Shown piece by piece: positions 52,317 to 61,600 of a stretch of 64,000 bases of DNA. This DNA comes from Pseudoalteromonas rubra (GTDB taxonomy: Bacteria > Pseudomonadota > Gammaproteobacteria > Enterobacterales > Alteromonadaceae): NCBI RefSeq assembly GCF_000967655.1, contig NZ_JXYA01000041.1, positions 1-64,000 on the forward strand, read 5' to 3'. The position numbers were made by a program, and so were the translations under genes. Every line of letters starts with the position of its first letter. Within the stretch, counting starts at the first letter, position 1. Under the pieces are notes generated by a model. That model made no database searches. It was not told the origin of the DNA and saw only the letters and a list, made by a program, of their open reading frames with translations.

Positions 52317-53510
52317 TTATTCTACTGACTGACACCGTGTCGCCTGGATCAAGATATTTCTGGGTGTCAGTGATTTATGACAAAATTCTGAGAGGCTGAC
52401 ATCATACCCGGCCTGTTCAAGATATAACACCCTGTCGAGCACCAGCCACAATTCAATGGCACGGCGAAAAGCATGACGCACCAGCTCAATGCGCTCCGTA
52501 ATGCGCTGTCTTGCCCGCCCTTGCGCCAGGTAATGTTCAGCATCAAAGCGTGCCGGTAAGTCTAGCTGTTTCTGCTCAGCCGCCCAGTGACAGAAATCAA
52601 CAAAGGCACCAGAAAAAATCGCCTTATTCACTGACGGCACACTGAGGTACTGAGTATCGCCAGTGACATCGCGGCGTAGCGCATCAAAAGCCAGCCGCCA
52701 CTGCACTTCCCGCTTGCGAATTTTGGCCACTCTGCCGGGCGCAGTCACGGTTTCCTGCAGCGCCAACTTCATATCACTGTGTGACAAGACCAAGGGACTG
52801 TGCTCAGCAACGTCGCTCATTGGCTGATAAGTGGGCTCAGTAAACAAGTGATAACAACAGGGTGACAAACTGATCTGCTCACATCTTGCGGCGCAAGCCT
52901 GTGCCATAAAGGTCTGATGCAGACGGCCGCACGCATGCAGTGCCACAGCCTGCTGGCGTGGCTTAAAATAGTGCGCAACGGGATCTTTGAGCACATCGGC
53001 ACAATGAAACGTCATCGCCAACTTTTGTTGCTCAGCACTGTGCTGCCCTTGCTGACACAACGCCGCCTGTAGCTCCACACTGTCGACGTGCTCCGCGCCC
53101 AGATACGCCAGCAGTCGGCCCAGGTGACCTTTCCCGGCGCACCACTCCAGTACCGGGCGCTTTGCCTGATAAACGTGGGCAACAAAATCCTGTAACTGAG
53201 TCAGCTTACGGCCCTTGATGCCATTGCTGAGCCAGAACGGAAATTCTGGACGACTCGCTTGTACCTGAGCCAGGGTTGTCAGCTCTGGCAACGTTGCTAA
53301 TGCCGGTATATGGGGCAGTAAAAAAGCCAGTAAATCAGCGGGCTCATGGTCCAGTGCCGTCACTTGTTCATCGCTTAGCGACAATAAAGCACTTTTGAGT
53401 TCAGGCCAGGGAATATCCGTATGATCGAAGGCCAGCAACTGCCAGTACTGGCGGGTGTCCGCAAGCAGAGCATCCAGGGCTAAAAACTGAGAATGAAAGG
53501 AACTGCGCAT
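52317..53510 (-). CDS. Methyltransf_32-like SAM methyltransferase
   Basis: The preferred start ATG 53510 gives 397 residues; the frame is open to 53579. After a helical N-terminus there is a SAM-binding core with LEWCAGKGHLGRLLA (about 117-131) and HACGRL (about 200), then SLSPCCYHLF, a Cys-Cys pattern of this family (PF13679), and a C-terminal helical domain. Substrate unknown; relatives act on RNA or protein. It lies directly upstream of can. Confidence 0.75.
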   Translation of the reverse strand: MRSSFHSQFLALDALLADTRQYWQLLAFDHTDIPWPELKSALLSLSDEQVTALDHEPADLLAFLLPHIPALATLPELTTLAQVQASRPEFPFWLSNGIKGRKLTQLQDFVAHVYQAKRPVLEWCAGKGHLGRLLAYLGAEHVDSVELQAALCQQGQHSAEQQKLAMTFHCADVLKDPVAHYFKPRQQAVALHACGRLHQTFMAQACAARCEQISLSPCCYHLFTEPTYQPMSDVAEHSPLVLSHSDMKLALQETVTAPGRVAKIRKREVQWRLAFDALRRDVTGDTQYLSVPSVNKAIFSGAFVDFCHWAAEQKQLDLPARFDAEHYLAQGRARQRITERIELVRHAFRRAIELWLVLDRVLYLEQAGYDVSLSEFCHKSLTPRNILIQATRCQSVE

Positions 53511-53585
53511 ACAAGTCACCGGCACCGAACGAAACAAAGGGCGCTCATTGTATGCGCTCGTGCCCTGCGCGCAAAGCACTGACCG

Positions 53586-54641
53586 TCATTTTAAGGTAAA
53601 ACGCCGACGGCGGAAAAAAATCAGGTGTATGTACATGGGCACACAAATCACCGCCACTATCACCGCTAAGGTCAGCATCCATGACCAGCTGGTTTCTTCA
53701 TTATCCGGCTCGGTATATATAAACTTATGTTTTTGTTCGTGAAAATTAGCAAGATCAAGTCGATAAAGCTGGGCTATCCACAACCATCGCGCCTGCGACA
53801 TGGCACCCAGTGCAATCCCCGGTGCTTTAATAAAGGGCATCAGTTTATCGGCCTCATTTGCCAGCGCCGCGATACTTTTGCTTGTCGCATACTCAGCCTG
53901 AGTGACCGCCAGTGCTTCATCGGGATTGCTCATGGCATAGCGCCAGCCCTGTAAGGACGCGCGGCGAAACCGGGCAACGGTTTCAGGCCGGTAATTCAGC
54001 ACATCTTCGGAGGTAAATAAGATATCGGCATAAACGTTCAGGCCAAAATGCTTAGGACAGATCTGCCGGGTAGCCACCCCCTGCTGAGCCAGCTTAAAGG
54101 GTTCATTAGAAATATACACCTGTAATGCATCGAAACGCCCGGCAACAAAGTCTTTGATGGGTTCCAGTCCGGCGTACAATGGCAGGCGTGACACATCTAT
54201 CCCAGCCCGCTCCAGCATCACCACCAGCTCTGCCCCCTCAACGCGTCCAAGGTGGCTGATCTTTTTGTCCACAAAGTCTTTGGGAACATAGATATCACTG
54301 TCAGCACGAACCATCCAGCAATAAGGAGAAGACTGGAAAATCGCAGCCAGCGCCACCAGCGGCTTGCCCTGCAAACGCTGCTGCAAAATGCCCGAGTGAG
54401 TCACACCAAACTGGGCCTGTCCCGACAGCACTTTAAACTGCTCATCCGGATTATCCTGATCGGCAGGCACAATTTTTACGTCCAGTCCCTGCTGGCGAAA
54501 AAAGCCCTTATGCTGGGCCATGTAGTAACCGGCAAATTGAAACTGATGGGTCCATTTAAGTTGCAGCGTCACTTCTTCCAATGCGCTAAGCGTACAGCTC
54601 TTGCACAACGCAATGGCCAGGATAAAGTGGGAGTAATTCAT
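53586..54641 (-). CDS. NMT1/THI5-like substrate-binding protein with C-terminal membrane anchor
   Basis: The 351-residue protein has a signal peptide (MNYSHFILAIALCKSCTLSA), an NMT1/THI5-like fold (EVTLQLKWTHQFQFAGYYMA, then GLDVKIVPAD) and a C-terminal transmembrane helix (LAVIVAVICVPMYIHLIFF) followed by only a short basic tail. No permease or ATPase gene is nearby. Such domains often sit in front of sensor kinases or diguanylate cyclases; this may be a version without output domain, or a stand-alone membrane sensor. Confidence 0.75.
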   Translation of the reverse strand: MNYSHFILAIALCKSCTLSALEEVTLQLKWTHQFQFAGYYMAQHKGFFRQQGLDVKIVPADQDNPDEQFKVLSGQAQFGVTHSGILQQRLQGKPLVALAAIFQSSPYCWMVRADSDIYVPKDFVDKKISHLGRVEGAELVVMLERAGIDVSRLPLYAGLEPIKDFVAGRFDALQVYISNEPFKLAQQGVATRQICPKHFGLNVYADILFTSEDVLNYRPETVARFRRASLQGWRYAMSNPDEALAVTQAEYATSKSIAALANEADKLMPFIKAPGIALGAMSQARWLWIAQLYRLDLANFHEQKHKFIYTEPDNEETSWSWMLTLAVIVAVICVPMYIHLIFFRRRRFTLK

Positions 54642-54703
54642 TATGGTACGCGCCCGGGGCCTGCCTTGTTACAACTATAGAAGGCACCGGACACAATGCA
54701 AAA

Positions 54704-56248
54704 TTAGCTGACGCGACGATCCGCCTGTGGCATATCGTGCTGAAGATACTGTTTAAAACACGGATTATCTGTTTCTTCCTGATACTGGTAACCCAAGCGT
54801 TGCAGGTGCTCATCAAAGCGCGCTCGGTCTTGTGCACTGAGCTCAAACGCCGCCAGTACATTGCCCTGCGCCGCCCCGTGATTTCGATAATGGAACAAAG
54901 TGATGTTCCAGTTACTCCCCAGGGTCTCCAAAAAGCGCGCGAGTGCACCCGGATATTCTGGAAATTCGAAGCGAAACAGCCGCTCACTGAGCGCAACCGG
55001 CGGCTTGCCGCCGACCATATAGCGAATGTGCAATTTTGCCAGCTCGTTGTCGGACAAGTCGGTAAACTGATAGTTCGCCTCGCTCAGACTGGCCTTGAGC
55101 TCCTGCAATTCCTGCTCGCCACCACGTAATCCGACACCGGCAAAAATCTGGGCCGTTTCCCCACCGGCATAACGATAGTTAAACTCAGTGATCGCACGGC
55201 CCGACAGAGCATGACAAAAGCGTTTAAAGCTGCCTTTGGATTCTTCTATGGTTACGCCCAGCAACGCCTCACTGCGTGCGCCCAAAGCCGTGCGCTCGGC
55301 AATATATCGCAAGCGGTCAAAGTTGAGATTGGCTCCGGACAATACCGATGCCAGGGTGAGCCCCTGCTCATTATTGTCTTCGCACCATTTTTTTAGCCCG
55401 GCCGTGGCCAAAGCACCGGAGGGCTCTGCAATGGCCCGGGTTTCAACAAAAATATCCTGAACTGCGGCACAAATTTCGTCGGCACTGACAGTGACCACCT
55501 CATCACAAAACTGCTCGGCCAGGCGGAAGGTTTCGCTGCCAATGCGCTTTACCGCAACGCCGTCAGCAAAACTACCAACCCGCTCCAGCTCGACCGGATG
55601 CCCGGCTTCCATCGCCGCTTTCAGACACGCGCTTTCTTGTGCTTCCACGCCAATCACGCGGATCTCCGGACGCAATGACTTTATATACACTGCCATCCCG
55701 GCCAGTAAACCGCCGCCGCCAACGGGAATAAATACCGCATCCAGCTGATGGAGCTGCTGCATCAATTCTCGGGCCACCGTGCCCTGACCTATGATCACGT
55801 CTTTATCGTCAAATGGTGGTACAAACACACCGCCTTCTGATTTACATAAAGACTGGGCGTACTCCTGCGCGGCATCAAAATGATGACCATGTAGTACCAC
55901 CTCGCCCCCCTGGCTGCGCACCGCATTCACTTTGATCTCCGGTGTGGTCACCGGCATAACAATGACCGCGCGATGCCCCAGATGAGCGGCACTTAATGCC
56001 ACTCCCTGAGCGTGATTGCCCGCGGATGCCGTCACCACCAGGCTGTTTGCCGGTAGTTTGCTGAGCTTGTTAAAAGCGCCGCGCAGTTTGAAAGAATAAA
56101 CAGGTTGCTGATCTTCGCGCTTGAGCCAGATCTGATGTCCGAGCCGGGCCGAAAGCCCGCTCAGCTCGCTGACCTCGGTTTCCCGGACCAGCGGCGAGAC
56201 ATTGGCCTGCACTACAGCACGAAAATAATCGAGCTCTTTTGCCACCAT
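54704..56248 (-). CDS. ilvA: Threonine ammonia-lyase, biosynthetic
   Basis: The 514-residue PLP enzyme converts threonine to 2-oxobutanoate, the first step of isoleucine synthesis. PLP lysine is in YSFKLRGAFNKL (about 58-62), SAGNHAQGVA and GGGGLLAG bind the cofactor phosphate and ring. The C-terminal third holds two ACT-like domains for Ile inhibition (RFEFPEYPGALARFLE). It is the last gene of ilvGMEDA, separated from ilvD by 2 bases. Confidence 0.97.
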   Translation of the reverse strand: MVAKELDYFRAVVQANVSPLVRETEVSELSGLSARLGHQIWLKREDQQPVYSFKLRGAFNKLSKLPANSLVVTASAGNHAQGVALSAAHLGHRAVIVMPVTTPEIKVNAVRSQGGEVVLHGHHFDAAQEYAQSLCKSEGGVFVPPFDDKDVIIGQGTVARELMQQLHQLDAVFIPVGGGGLLAGMAVYIKSLRPEIRVIGVEAQESACLKAAMEAGHPVELERVGSFADGVAVKRIGSETFRLAEQFCDEVVTVSADEICAAVQDIFVETRAIAEPSGALATAGLKKWCEDNNEQGLTLASVLSGANLNFDRLRYIAERTALGARSEALLGVTIEESKGSFKRFCHALSGRAITEFNYRYAGGETAQIFAGVGLRGGEQELQELKASLSEANYQFTDLSDNELAKLHIRYMVGGKPPVALSERLFRFEFPEYPGALARFLETLGSNWNITLFHYRNHGAAQGNVLAAFELSAQDRARFDEHLQRLGYQYQEETDNPCFKQYLQHDMPQADRRVS

Positions 56249-56250
56249 GA

Positions 56251-58107
56251 TTAACTCAATGCCTCCAGCTTCTCGAAATCGCGTACCGCGCCTTTATCTG
56301 CACTGGTTGCTAACAAAGCATAGGCTTTCAGAGCAGGGCTGACATAACGCTGACGGTCCAGTGGTTTATAAGCCATTTTTCCGCGGGCATCTTGCTGCTC
56401 TTTACGTGCTTGCAGCTGCTGTGCATCCAGTAATACGTCGATGCTGCGCGCAGGAATATCAATGCGAATGATATCGCCGTTTTCCACCAATGCCAGCGCG
56501 CCACCACTGGCGGCCTCGGGCGAGGCATGGCCAATTGACAGGCCTGACGTACCACCGGAGAAGCGGCCATCGGTTAGCAAGGCGCAGTCTTTATCCAGCC
56601 CCATGGATTTGAGGTAGCTGGTCGGATAGAGCATTTCCTGCATCCCCGGCCCGCCTTTTGGCCCTTCGTAACGGATCACCACTACATCGCCCTTTTTCAC
56701 CTTGCCACCGAGGATCCCCTCTACGGCGTCATCCTGAGATTCAAACACCACGGCCGGACCTTCAAAGCACAGCATGTCATCATCGACCCCGGCACTTTTC
56801 ACGATACAGCCATCCAGCGCCAGGTTGCCGGTCAGTACCGCCAGACCCCCGTCCTGACGAAACGCGTGTTCAACACTGCGAATGCAGCCGCCCTCGCGGT
56901 CCAGATCCAGCTCGTCCCAGCGACATTCCTGGCTCATCGCCTGTGTGGTGCGCACGCCCGCAGGGCCTGCTCGATAAAAAGTTTGTGCTCGTTCATTATT
57001 GGGATCCGTGGCATCCCAGCGTTTGATCACCTCACCGAGTGTGCCACCTGCCACATGCCCCACCGCCAGGTCGAGCTTATCGGCTTTGGCCAGTTCATTG
57101 AGGATCGCCATAATGCCACCGGCACGGTGAACATCTTCAATGTGATACTGCTGGGTTGCCGGCGCCACCTTACACAAGAAAGGCGTAGTCCGGGATAAGC
57201 GGTCGATGTCAGCCATATCAAATTCGACCCCACCTTCGATGGCAGCCGCGAGCAAGTGCAATACCGTGTTAGATGAGCCACCCATGGCAATATCTAGGGT
57301 CATGGCATTGGTAAACGCGGCCTGGTTAGCAATGTTACGCGGCAGTGCAGCCTCATTGTCTTTGCCATAATAGTCTTCACACAACGCCATAATGCGCTTT
57401 GCAGCTCCTTCATATAAGAAGCGACGATCGGCATGGGTGGCCAGGGTAGTACCATTACCCGGTAATGCCAGGCCCAGTGCCTCTAATAAACAGTTCATAG
57501 AGTTGGCGGTAAACATGCCTGAACAGGAACCACAGGTTGGACACGCTGAGCGCTCCACTTTGTCTGAGTCTTCATCGCTGACACTGGGGTCTGCGCCTTT
57601 GACCATGGCATCAACCAGGTCGAGTTTGATGTCGATGTCGGCGAGGCGTGTTTTGCCCGCTTCCATTGGTCCACCCGAGACAAAGATCACCGGGATATTC
57701 AGACGCAGTGCCGCCAGCAGCATGCCTGGAGTGATCTTGTCGCAGTTTGAAATACACACCATGGCATCGGCACAGTGGGCATTAACCATATATTCTACTG
57801 AATCGGCGATGAGATCCCTTGATGGCAAAGAATACAGCATGCCGCCGTGGCCCATCGCAATGCCATCATCAATGGCAATGGTATTAAATTCGCGCGGCAC
57901 ACCGCCGGCATCCCGGATGGCATCGGCCATCAGCTCGCTGAGTTGATTGAGGTGCACATGCCCGGGCACAAACTGGGTATACGAGTTCACCACTGCCACA
58001 ATGGGCTTATGAAAATCACTGTCGGTCATGCCGGTGGCGCGCCATAGTGCGCGGGCACCTGCTTGTTGTCTGCCTTCAGTGGTTGTTTTGCTGCGTAACT
58101 TTGCCAT
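56251..58107 (-). CDS. ilvD: Dihydroxy-acid dehydratase
   Basis: I choose ATG 58107 (AAGGGG upstream; MAKLRSKTTTEGR), giving 618 residues as in E. coli (616). Frame is open to 58173. The Fe-S cluster ligands are in CISNCDKITPGM and CPTCGSCSGM (Cys 122 and 195 region). It makes the 2-oxo acids for Val, Leu and Ile. Fourth gene of ilvGMEDA. Confidence 0.97.
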   Translation of the reverse strand: MAKLRSKTTTEGRQQAGARALWRATGMTDSDFHKPIVAVVNSYTQFVPGHVHLNQLSELMADAIRDAGGVPREFNTIAIDDGIAMGHGGMLYSLPSRDLIADSVEYMVNAHCADAMVCISNCDKITPGMLLAALRLNIPVIFVSGGPMEAGKTRLADIDIKLDLVDAMVKGADPSVSDEDSDKVERSACPTCGSCSGMFTANSMNCLLEALGLALPGNGTTLATHADRRFLYEGAAKRIMALCEDYYGKDNEAALPRNIANQAAFTNAMTLDIAMGGSSNTVLHLLAAAIEGGVEFDMADIDRLSRTTPFLCKVAPATQQYHIEDVHRAGGIMAILNELAKADKLDLAVGHVAGGTLGEVIKRWDATDPNNERAQTFYRAGPAGVRTTQAMSQECRWDELDLDREGGCIRSVEHAFRQDGGLAVLTGNLALDGCIVKSAGVDDDMLCFEGPAVVFESQDDAVEGILGGKVKKGDVVVIRYEGPKGGPGMQEMLYPTSYLKSMGLDKDCALLTDGRFSGGTSGLSIGHASPEAASGGALALVENGDIIRIDIPARSIDVLLDAQQLQARKEQQDARGKMAYKPLDRQRYVSPALKAYALLATSADKGAVRDFEKLEALS

Positions 58108-58217
58108 GTTGACCCCTTTTTCCAGTTTGCGCTGCCCCATCTGGCAACGGCTTTCCTCATTCCAAAAATTCATTGCCGGACCAGTCAGCCCGGCGTGTAT
58201 ACGTTAATGTACTGGTG

Positions 58218-59141
58218 TTATTCGTTGACGTAATCCAGCCAGTTTTGCGGGTCGTCACTTTGCCCTTTCACCAGGTCAAAGTAAGCCTGCTGAAGCTCGG
58301 CAGTGATTGGTCCGCGTTGGCCATCACCCACCTGAATTTGATCCACACTGCGTACCGGTACCACTTCGGCCGCGGTGCCCACCATAAAGAACTCATCCGC
58401 CAGATACAGACCTTCACGGGCGATAGGCTCTTCTCTGACTTCATAGCCACGGGCTTTGGCCAGATGCATAATGGTGTCACGGGTTAAACCGGGCAAAATG
58501 CTGGCGGTGGTTGGCGGGGTATAGATAATGCCCTTGCGGATCACGAACAGGTTCTCACCGGCGCCTTCACTTAAATAGCCGTTAACATCCAGTGCGATGC
58601 CTTCAACATAGCCATGGCGCTTAGCTTCTGCGGTGATCAGCTGCGAGGATAAATAGTTCCCCCCCGCTTTGGCTGCGGTTGGCATGGTATTAGGTGCCAG
58701 GCGCTGCCATGAAGACACACACGCATCCACGCCGTTCTCCAGACTGCCTTCACCCAGATAAGCGCCCCACTCCATTGCCGCAACGGTCACTTCCGCGCGG
58801 TGTGATTTTGGGTGTACGCCCAGACCCACGTGGCCTAAAAAAGCAAAAGGACGCAGATAAGCATTGGTGAAACCATTTTTAGCCACCGCGTCTTTACATG
58901 CCTGCATGATCTCTTCCTGGGTGAAAGGGATCTCGATGCGATAAATTTTGGCCGAATCAAATAAACGCTGAATATGATCCTTGAGACGGAAAATAGCCGG
59001 ACCCTTTGGCGTATCGTACGCGCGGATCCCTTCAAATACGGAGCTCCCATAATGAATGGCGTGACTGAGCACATGCGTGGTTGCTTGCTCATAAGGGATC
59101 AATTCGCCGTTGTGCCAAATGTATTGTGAAGTTTGTGTCAT
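58218..59141 (-). CDS. ilvE: Branched-chain amino acid aminotransferase
   Basis: The 307-residue class IV PLP transaminase performs the last step of Val, Leu and Ile synthesis. PLP Lys is in the KAGGNYLSSQL region (about 157), and EGAGENLFVIR carries the family signature. Length matches IlvE (309). It lies 18 bases after ilvM and 110 bases before ilvD, inside the ilv operon. Confidence 0.97.
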   Translation of the reverse strand: MTQTSQYIWHNGELIPYEQATTHVLSHAIHYGSSVFEGIRAYDTPKGPAIFRLKDHIQRLFDSAKIYRIEIPFTQEEIMQACKDAVAKNGFTNAYLRPFAFLGHVGLGVHPKSHRAEVTVAAMEWGAYLGEGSLENGVDACVSSWQRLAPNTMPTAAKAGGNYLSSQLITAEAKRHGYVEGIALDVNGYLSEGAGENLFVIRKGIIYTPPTTASILPGLTRDTIMHLAKARGYEVREEPIAREGLYLADEFFMVGTAAEVVPVRSVDQIQVGDGQRGPITAELQQAYFDLVKGQSDDPQNWLDYVNE

Positions 59142-59159
59142 TACTTAAAACCTTATTTA

Positions 59160-59399
59160 TTATATTGCCTGCTGTAGTGTGTGCAGATCGACTGACTGCA
59201 CTTCAACAAGCTTATTTAATTGTGACGTCAATAGATAGATGGGTTTGTCACTATCTACCGTCATTTTGACGTGAAATAACTCTTCGTGGCCCTGGAGCTC
59301 AAGTTGGGTCAGGCGAAACCCGCGATGACGGGCGACGCGCAAAAAACGCTCGACTGCGATGGCCTGGTTGTTTACCGCTACGGTGAGTTGGTGTTTCAT
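59160..59399 (-). CDS. ilvM: Acetolactate synthase II small subunit
   Basis: The 79-residue ACT-domain protein (MKHQLTVAVNNQAIAVERFL, then DSDKPIYLLTSQLNKLVEVQSV) is the regulatory subunit of AHAS II. It starts about 29 bases after ilvG. Small size and operon position make the identification firm. Confidence 0.92.
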   Translation of the reverse strand: MKHQLTVAVNNQAIAVERFLRVARHRGFRLTQLELQGHEELFHVKMTVDSDKPIYLLTSQLNKLVEVQSVDLHTLQQAI

Positions 59400-59427
59400 G
59401 GTGTTCGCTCCGTCAAAGGAAGTAAAA

Positions 59428-61095
59428 TTAACTTTGCTGCTGCGTTTGCGTCAGCATTTCATGGTTTGCAGCGCCCGGCGGCACCAAAGGCCAGACGTTT
59501 TCTTTATCATCGATACAGGCATGCAATATATAAGGCCCTGTCGAGGCCAGTAATGCATCGACCGCACCATCAACTTCATCTGCGCGGGTGATGGTCTGCC
59601 CCGGTATACCAAACACCGCTGCAAGCTGCACAAAGTCCGGGTTGTCTGACAAGTTGGTCTCACTATAGCGGCCATCAAAAAAGAGCTGCTGCCACTGACG
59701 TACCATGCCCAGGCGCTGGTTATCCAGAATAACGATTTTAACGGGCAAGTTGTTACGTCGTATGGTGGCCAGTTCCTGAATATTCATCATGATCGAGCCA
59801 TCACCAGACACAGTGATCACCATGTCATCTGGGCGAGCAACCTGGGCACCGATGGCAGCCGGTAAACCAAACCCCATAGTCCCGGCTCCCCCACTGCTCA
59901 GGTGGTTGCTTGGGTGACTAAAGCGCATATGTTGTGCGACCCACATTTGATGCTGGCCCACGTCGCAACACACCACGCCGCTGTCTGGCATCAAACGACT
60001 CAAGCGGTTGAGCAGATAAGGGGCGAACACTTTGTCGCCGGGGTAGTCGTAGCGCCAGGCGTGTTGTTCGGCCAGCGCGCTGATATGCGCTCGCCAGGGA
60101 GCCGGCGTCAGTTCGCCCTGTAATAAAGGTAGGGAGACTTTTAAATCAGCAATCAATGAAGCCGCAGCCGGTTTGCGCTTGCCCACTTCAGCCGGGTCAA
60201 TGTCCAGGTGGATCACTTTGGCGGCGGCGGCAAATTTAGCCAGATTGCCCGTTACCCGGTCATCAAAGCGTGCACCGATACACACCAGTAAATCGCACTT
60301 CTGCACCGCCAGGTTCGCCGCCTGACCCCCATGCATACCGAGCATCCCCAGGTCATACGCATAGTCGGGCTTGACGCTGCCCAGCGCTTTAAGCGTCGAC
60401 ACCGCAGGCATCTGTGTGCGCTGCAAAAAAGCCATTAACTCGGCCTGCGCATCCGCACTGTGAACACCGCCACCGACATAGGCAACCGGCTTTTTCGCCT
60501 GCGCCAGCAGCGCATTGGCCTTATCCAGCTCAAAACTCGACAACGGGGTTGGCTGATAAGCCTCGGCCTGCCAGGCATGAAAAGGCACCTGCGCTTGCTG
60601 AATGTCTTTTGGGATATCCACCAGCACCGGACCCGGGCGGCCAGACTGAGCGATATGCATTGCCTGCTGTAATACTTCAGCCAGATCTTCACCGCGCTCC
60701 ACCATAAAGCTGTGCTTGGTGCAAGAAAGTGACATGCCCAGTACATCGACTTCCTGGAACGCATCGGAGCCAATCGCGGCCGTGGGCACCTGGCCGGTGA
60801 TCGCCAGCAGCGGTACCGAATCCATCATGGCATCGGCCAGTGCGGTGATCAGATTAGTGGCACCCGGCCCTGATGTGGCAAAACACACGCCCAGCTTGCC
60901 AGTGCTTCTGGCATAACCAACCGCCGCAAACCCGGCGCCTTGCTCATGACGCGTCAGGTAGTGCTTTAGCGGCGCACCGTACAGCGCATCGTAAATCGGC
61001 ATGATGGCTCCACCCGGATACCCGAATACCGAACTCACCCCTTGTTTTACCAGCATGTCTATAACCAATTGTGCGCCTGTCATTGTTTTGCCCAT
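59428..61095 (-). CDS. ilvG: Acetolactate synthase II large subunit
   Basis: The 555-residue TPP enzyme makes acetolactate and acetohydroxybutyrate. Motifs: FGYPGGAIMPIYDA (residues about 20-33), the Glu base in RHEQGAGF, and the TPP site GDGSIMMNIQELATI with DNQRLGMVRQW. The frame is intact; E. coli K-12 carries a frameshift in this gene. First structural gene of the operon after the leader. Confidence 0.97.
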   Translation of the reverse strand: MGKTMTGAQLVIDMLVKQGVSSVFGYPGGAIMPIYDALYGAPLKHYLTRHEQGAGFAAVGYARSTGKLGVCFATSGPGATNLITALADAMMDSVPLLAITGQVPTAAIGSDAFQEVDVLGMSLSCTKHSFMVERGEDLAEVLQQAMHIAQSGRPGPVLVDIPKDIQQAQVPFHAWQAEAYQPTPLSSFELDKANALLAQAKKPVAYVGGGVHSADAQAELMAFLQRTQMPAVSTLKALGSVKPDYAYDLGMLGMHGGQAANLAVQKCDLLVCIGARFDDRVTGNLAKFAAAAKVIHLDIDPAEVGKRKPAAASLIADLKVSLPLLQGELTPAPWRAHISALAEQHAWRYDYPGDKVFAPYLLNRLSRLMPDSGVVCCDVGQHQMWVAQHMRFSHPSNHLSSGGAGTMGFGLPAAIGAQVARPDDMVITVSGDGSIMMNIQELATIRRNNLPVKIVILDNQRLGMVRQWQQLFFDGRYSETNLSDNPDFVQLAAVFGIPGQTITRADEVDGAVDALLASTGPYILHACIDDKENVWPLVPPGAANHEMLTQTQQQS

Positions 61096-61127
61096 TGCCC
61101 TTTGTCTTTGAATTTGGCCCTAAAACG

Positions 61128-61166
61128 AAAAAGCCCCCCGAACTTTTCAGTGCGGGGGGCTTTTTG
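61128..61166 (-). terminator. ilv attenuator
   Basis: AGCCCCCCG (61132-61140) and CGGGGGGCT (61153-61161) form a perfect 9-base stem ending in a T run on the minus strand, between the leader peptide and ilvG. The upstream leader has GCGGGGGCTGG that can pair with the 5' arm, making an antiterminator. Ribosome stalling at Val/Ile codons would choose between the forms. Confidence 0.88.
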
Positions 61167-61186
61167 CTAATACTTTTCGAACAGCA

Positions 61187-61258
61187 CTAACCAGCCCCCG
61201 CGGTAATAATAATCACCACGTTGATAACCACGACTAGTAGAGAAACTGTTTTTAACAT
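61187..61258 (-). CDS. ilvL: ilv operon leader peptide
   Basis: This 23-residue open frame starts ATG 61258 (MLKTVSLLVVVINVVIIITA) and ends TAG. It contains five Val, four Ile and three Leu codons, so low charged branched-chain tRNA should stall the ribosome. The attenuator begins about 20 bases later. Too short for normal gene finders, but the layout is unmistakable. Confidence 0.9.
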   Translation of the reverse strand: MLKTVSLLVVVINVVIIITAGAG

Positions 61259-61600
61259 GTCACTGCTCTTTTTAAATAAACGATTAGGTTGCACATACTT
61301 TAGACACGCCTTAAGCGCGCTGCTGTGCTCTTTTTTTATTAGTAACCCGTGAGACCCTAACAAGTCAACCCCAAAAACTATGCTCTTTTTTCATCTAAAG
61401 CGAAGCATAAATAAAACTTTATCCAAAAAGCAGCGACTTTAGAGATAAAAAATACCCTTTTTAAACATCCTCTCCCTTTTGAGCTGACGTGAATGATCTT
61501 TCCCACACAATTCATTCTTTCCAGTCACATCATTAAATTTTTGTGATTTACTCTGAGAATTGTCTATGATGTGCCCACTTTTTAACATTTGGAGGACGCC
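61259..61600. other. Divergent promoter region of the ilv operon and a TraB-like gene
   Basis: About 340 AT-rich bases without a gene. They should hold the ilvL promoter on the minus strand and that of the TraB/GumN gene on the plus strand. No strong hairpin seen. Confidence 0.5.
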
